Shown: positions 61,031 to 64,000 of the stretch, piece after piece
How the letters are laid out: every line of letters starts with the position of its first letter
Position numbering within the stretch: the first letter of the stretch is position 1
NCBI GenBank assembly: GCA_019321725.1
Contig: CM033108.1
Location: forward strand, 13,782,060-13,846,059
Source: Paulownia fortunei
Lineage: Eukaryota > Streptophyta > Magnoliopsida > Lamiales > Paulowniaceae
DNA: 64,000 nt
Direction: 5' to 3'
Notes under the pieces: generated by a model
Seen by the model: only the letters and a program-made list of their open reading frames with translations
The model's database searches: none
What the model was told of the DNA's origin: nothing
Made by a program: the position numbers and the translations under genes

Positions 61031-64000
61031 AAGTTTTCGAAGAAAATAAGGATAGTTAATCCTCAGAATCAATCAAGAAAGTAAAGGGCGATTAGTGTCT
61101 TGAAAATACGCAGGTAATTTACCCTTTATTGCAGAGTCTTTATTTGATAAATACTTGCAGAAATTCGCAAATTTGCAGGCTTTCCTCTTGTGAAAATTAA
61201 TAAATATGCTGAAATTGACAAATTGAAAAGCTTTCCTTAATGACATTAACAGCCAATGAACTTATTCTGGACCCATCTTAAATTGAAACATATTAGAATC
61301 AACCCGAATCTAATGAATCAGTCCATTAACTTGCATCTTTATGCCTTTTAGCCCTTGCCCTTATTATTAGTCCAACAATTAATGATGCTCCATTATTCTC
61401 ATCATTAAATGATATGAACCTCACAATGAAAAATAAGGCCCCAAATATCCTTAAGAATATTTATTTTCCTAGGCTCGTCTTAATTCAGATTCATAATCTT
61501 GCAAGAACAATGACATTGACCCATTATCTATTAAAAGATAATAATAAGAAACTTGGGTAGACGCCGCAACCAAGACGAGAAAGACTGTGAGTGATAGGTA
61601 TATGATGAACGCCACAAGAAGAATCTTAACAAGAAGAAAATAGTTCTTTGAAGAACCAAAGAGGAAAACTCTCACAAATATTATTTGAATCTTGAAACAT
61701 TTTCTATTAGGATTACTTTGTTTTACAAAGCCGAACTACTAAATAAGTTAAAAAGAAAACAAACCAATTACTAAACAACTGATCCCGTACAATGATAAAA
61801 GTAAAATGTTCAATATTGTAAAAATAAAATAAGAAAGGTCATTCTGTTATAATCACGAAAGTAAACAGCGATTTATTGTCTTGAAAACAGGCAAGTAATT
61901 TGCCGTTTATTGCAGAGTCTTTGCTTGGTAACAGCGTACTAAAAATTGGCAAATTTGCGAGCTTTCTTCATTCCCCAATCAATCAATATCCTGAAATTGA
62001 CAAATTGAAAAGCTTTCCCTAATGACTTTGACTAGCCGATGATTCTCGTTTTGCACCTATCTTAAATTGCATCATATTAGAACCAACAATAACATGCAAT
62101 GGATCCTTTGATGATGTTCCGTTATTCTCATTGTTGAAACATACGAACCTCACAATGAAAAATTAGACCCGAATATTCATAAGAGATTTTTCCTGGGATC
62201 GTCTTTATTCATCTTCACACTCTCGTAAGAAAAAAGTCTTTGACCCTTTATCTACTAAAAGATAAGAAACAAGGGTATAAGAAATTTGGATAGACGCCAA
62301 ACTCAAGATAGATGAGAAATATTGTGAGCGATAGGTCAAGGATGAAGGCCGCAAGAGAATTTTGATATGTTAACAATATAGTTGTTTGAAAAACCAATGA
62401 TCAAAACTCTCACAAATATTATTTCAGCCCTAAATCTTTCTCTGTTAGGATTACTTTGTTTTATAAACCAGAATTACTAAATAACCTAAAAAGAAAATAA
62501 ATCAAATCCTAGACAACTAACTAACCCTTTCAATCAATAAAGTAAAATGTCCAATAATAAGAATAGAGAATAAGATAGGCAGGTCAATCCCTTACAATCG
62601 CGAAAGTAATTGCAATTAATTGTCCTGAAAAGTTTTCGAAGAAAATAAGGATAGTTAATCCCTCAGAATCAATCAAGAAAGTAAAGGGCGATTAGTGTCT
62701 TGAAAACACGCAGGTAATTTACCCTTTATTGCAGAGTCTTTATTTGATAAATATTTCCAGAAATTCGGAAATTTGCAGGCTTTCCTCTTGTGAAAATTAA
62801 TAAATATGCTGAAATTGACAAATTGAAAAGCTTTCCTTAATGACATTAACAGCCAATGAACTTATTCTGGACCCATCTTAAATTGAAACATATTAGAATC
62901 AACCCGAATCTAATGAATCAGCCCATTAACTTGCATCTTTATGCCTTTTAGCCCTTGCCCTTATTATTAGTCCAACAATTAATGATGCTCCATTATTCTC
63001 ATCATTAAATGATATGAACCTCACAATGAAAAATAAGGCCCCAAATATCCTTAAGAATATTTATTTTCCTAGGCTCGTCTTAATTCAGATTCACAATCTT
63101 GCAAGAACAATGACCTTGACCCATTATCTATTAAAAGATAATAATAAGAAACTTGGGTAGACGCCACACCCAAGACGAGAAAGACTGTGAGTGATAGGTA
63201 TATGATGAACACCACAAGAAGAATCTTAACAAGAAGAAAATAGTTCTTTGAAGAACCAAAGAGGAAAACTCTCACAAATATTATTTGAATCTTGAAACAT
63301 TTTCTATTAGGATTACTTTGTTTTACAAAGCCGAACTACTAAATAAGTTAAAAAGAAAACAAACCAATTACTAAACAACTGATCCCGTACAATGATAAAA
63401 GTAAAATGTTCAATATTGTAAAAAAAAAAATAAGAAAGGTCATTCTGTTACAATCACGAAAGTAAACAGCGATTTATTGTCTTGAAAACAGGCAAGTAAT
63501 TTGCCGTTTATTGCAGAGTCTTTGCTGGTAACAGCGTACTAAAAATTGGCAAATTTGCGAGCTTTCTTCATTCCCCAATCAATCAATATCCTGAAATTGA
63601 CAAATTGAAAAGCTTTCCCTAATGACTTTGACTAGCGATGATCTCGTTTTGCACCTATCTTAAATTGCATCATATTAGAACCAACAATAACATGCAATGG
63701 ATCCTTTGATGATGTTCCGTTATTCTCATTGTTGAAACATACGAACCTCACAATGAAAAATTAGACCCGAATATTCATAAGAGATTTTTCCTGGGATCGT
63801 CTTTATTCATCTTCACACTCTCGTAAGAAAAAAGTCTTTGACCCTTTATCTACTAAAAGATAAGAAACAAGGGTATAAGAAATTTGGATAGACGCCAAAC
63901 TCAAGATAGATGAGAAATATTGTGAGCGATAGGTCAAGGATGAAGGCCGCAAGAGAATTTTGATATGTTAACAATATAGTTGTTTGAAAAACCAATGATC
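61031..64000 (-). repeat. Satellite array block, type I (right end of window)
   Basis: Resumes in mid-B at 'aagttttcgaagaaaataag', a type I form, and continues to the window end. A starts at about 61420 and 63020, a period of about 1.60 kb. These two units are near-identical (both have 'ggtcattctgtta', 'cacactctcgtaag' and 'gaccctttatc'), so they are recent duplicates. The only frames are the recurring 68-codon minus-strand ones. No gene is present. Confidence 0.93.

Noticed and set aside
1..64000. A CRISPR array, bacterial mobile system or integron suggested by the regular repeats
   Set aside because: The repeat unit is about 1.6 kb with no short repeat/spacer pattern, no cas-like genes, and eukaryotic LTR retroelements throughout.

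Overview
This window looks like plant nuclear heterochromatin and carries no recognisable host gene. It is AT-rich and consists almost entirely of one long-period satellite, interrupted by LTR retrotransposons of the chromovirus branch of Ty3/gypsy. The evidence for a plant is the tRNA-iMet-type primer binding sites, LTRs of about 2.85 kb ending in TGTTACA, and a gag/pol whose C-terminal tail looks like a Tekay/Del-type chromodomain. I cannot name the species.

The satellite has a repeat unit of about 1.58-1.59 kb made of two diverged but homologous halves, A (about 0.73 kb) and B (about 0.86 kb). AAGCTT is conserved in both halves, so HindIII should cut it into fragments of about 0.8 kb. Four sequence subtypes occupy separate blocks. 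Type I lies at 1-2465, 13693-19292 and 61031-64000. Type II lies at 19293-25657, is in inverted orientation and has a period of about 1.48 kb. Type III lies at 25758-41638. Type IV lies at 41739-57617. Two 100-N assembly gaps (25658-25757 and 41639-41738) fall on subtype boundaries. Local departures include A/B hybrid monomers of about 0.8 kb, an A/B mosaic monomer, a pair of units of about 1.2 kb sharing the same deletions, and simple deletions.

Four retroelement insertions are visible. (1) At 2466-13687, between a single AGGAT target duplication, lies an LTR-internal-LTR-internal-LTR composite. Copy 1 keeps a full 5' LTR and a decayed gag-PR-RT-RNaseH-INT-chromodomain. Copy 2 keeps an open gag and a PR fragment between a 3'-truncated LTR and a 5'-truncated LTR. 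(2) A stub of about 93 bp from the same family's LTR lies at 13778-13870. (3) A full-length solo LTR lies at 30424-33269 with GCACC target duplications. (4) A second family at 57618-61030 has a 5'-truncated LTR, a PBS and the gag N-terminus, followed by a gag/PR segment that has been flipped in place.

All pol-type genes are dead, through frameshifts, stops, loss of the RT catalytic core, and catalytic-site substitutions in PR and RNase H. The only long intact reading frame is gag of copy 2. The main interest is structural: how the satellite amplified, inverted and recombined, and how the elements were rearranged inside it.
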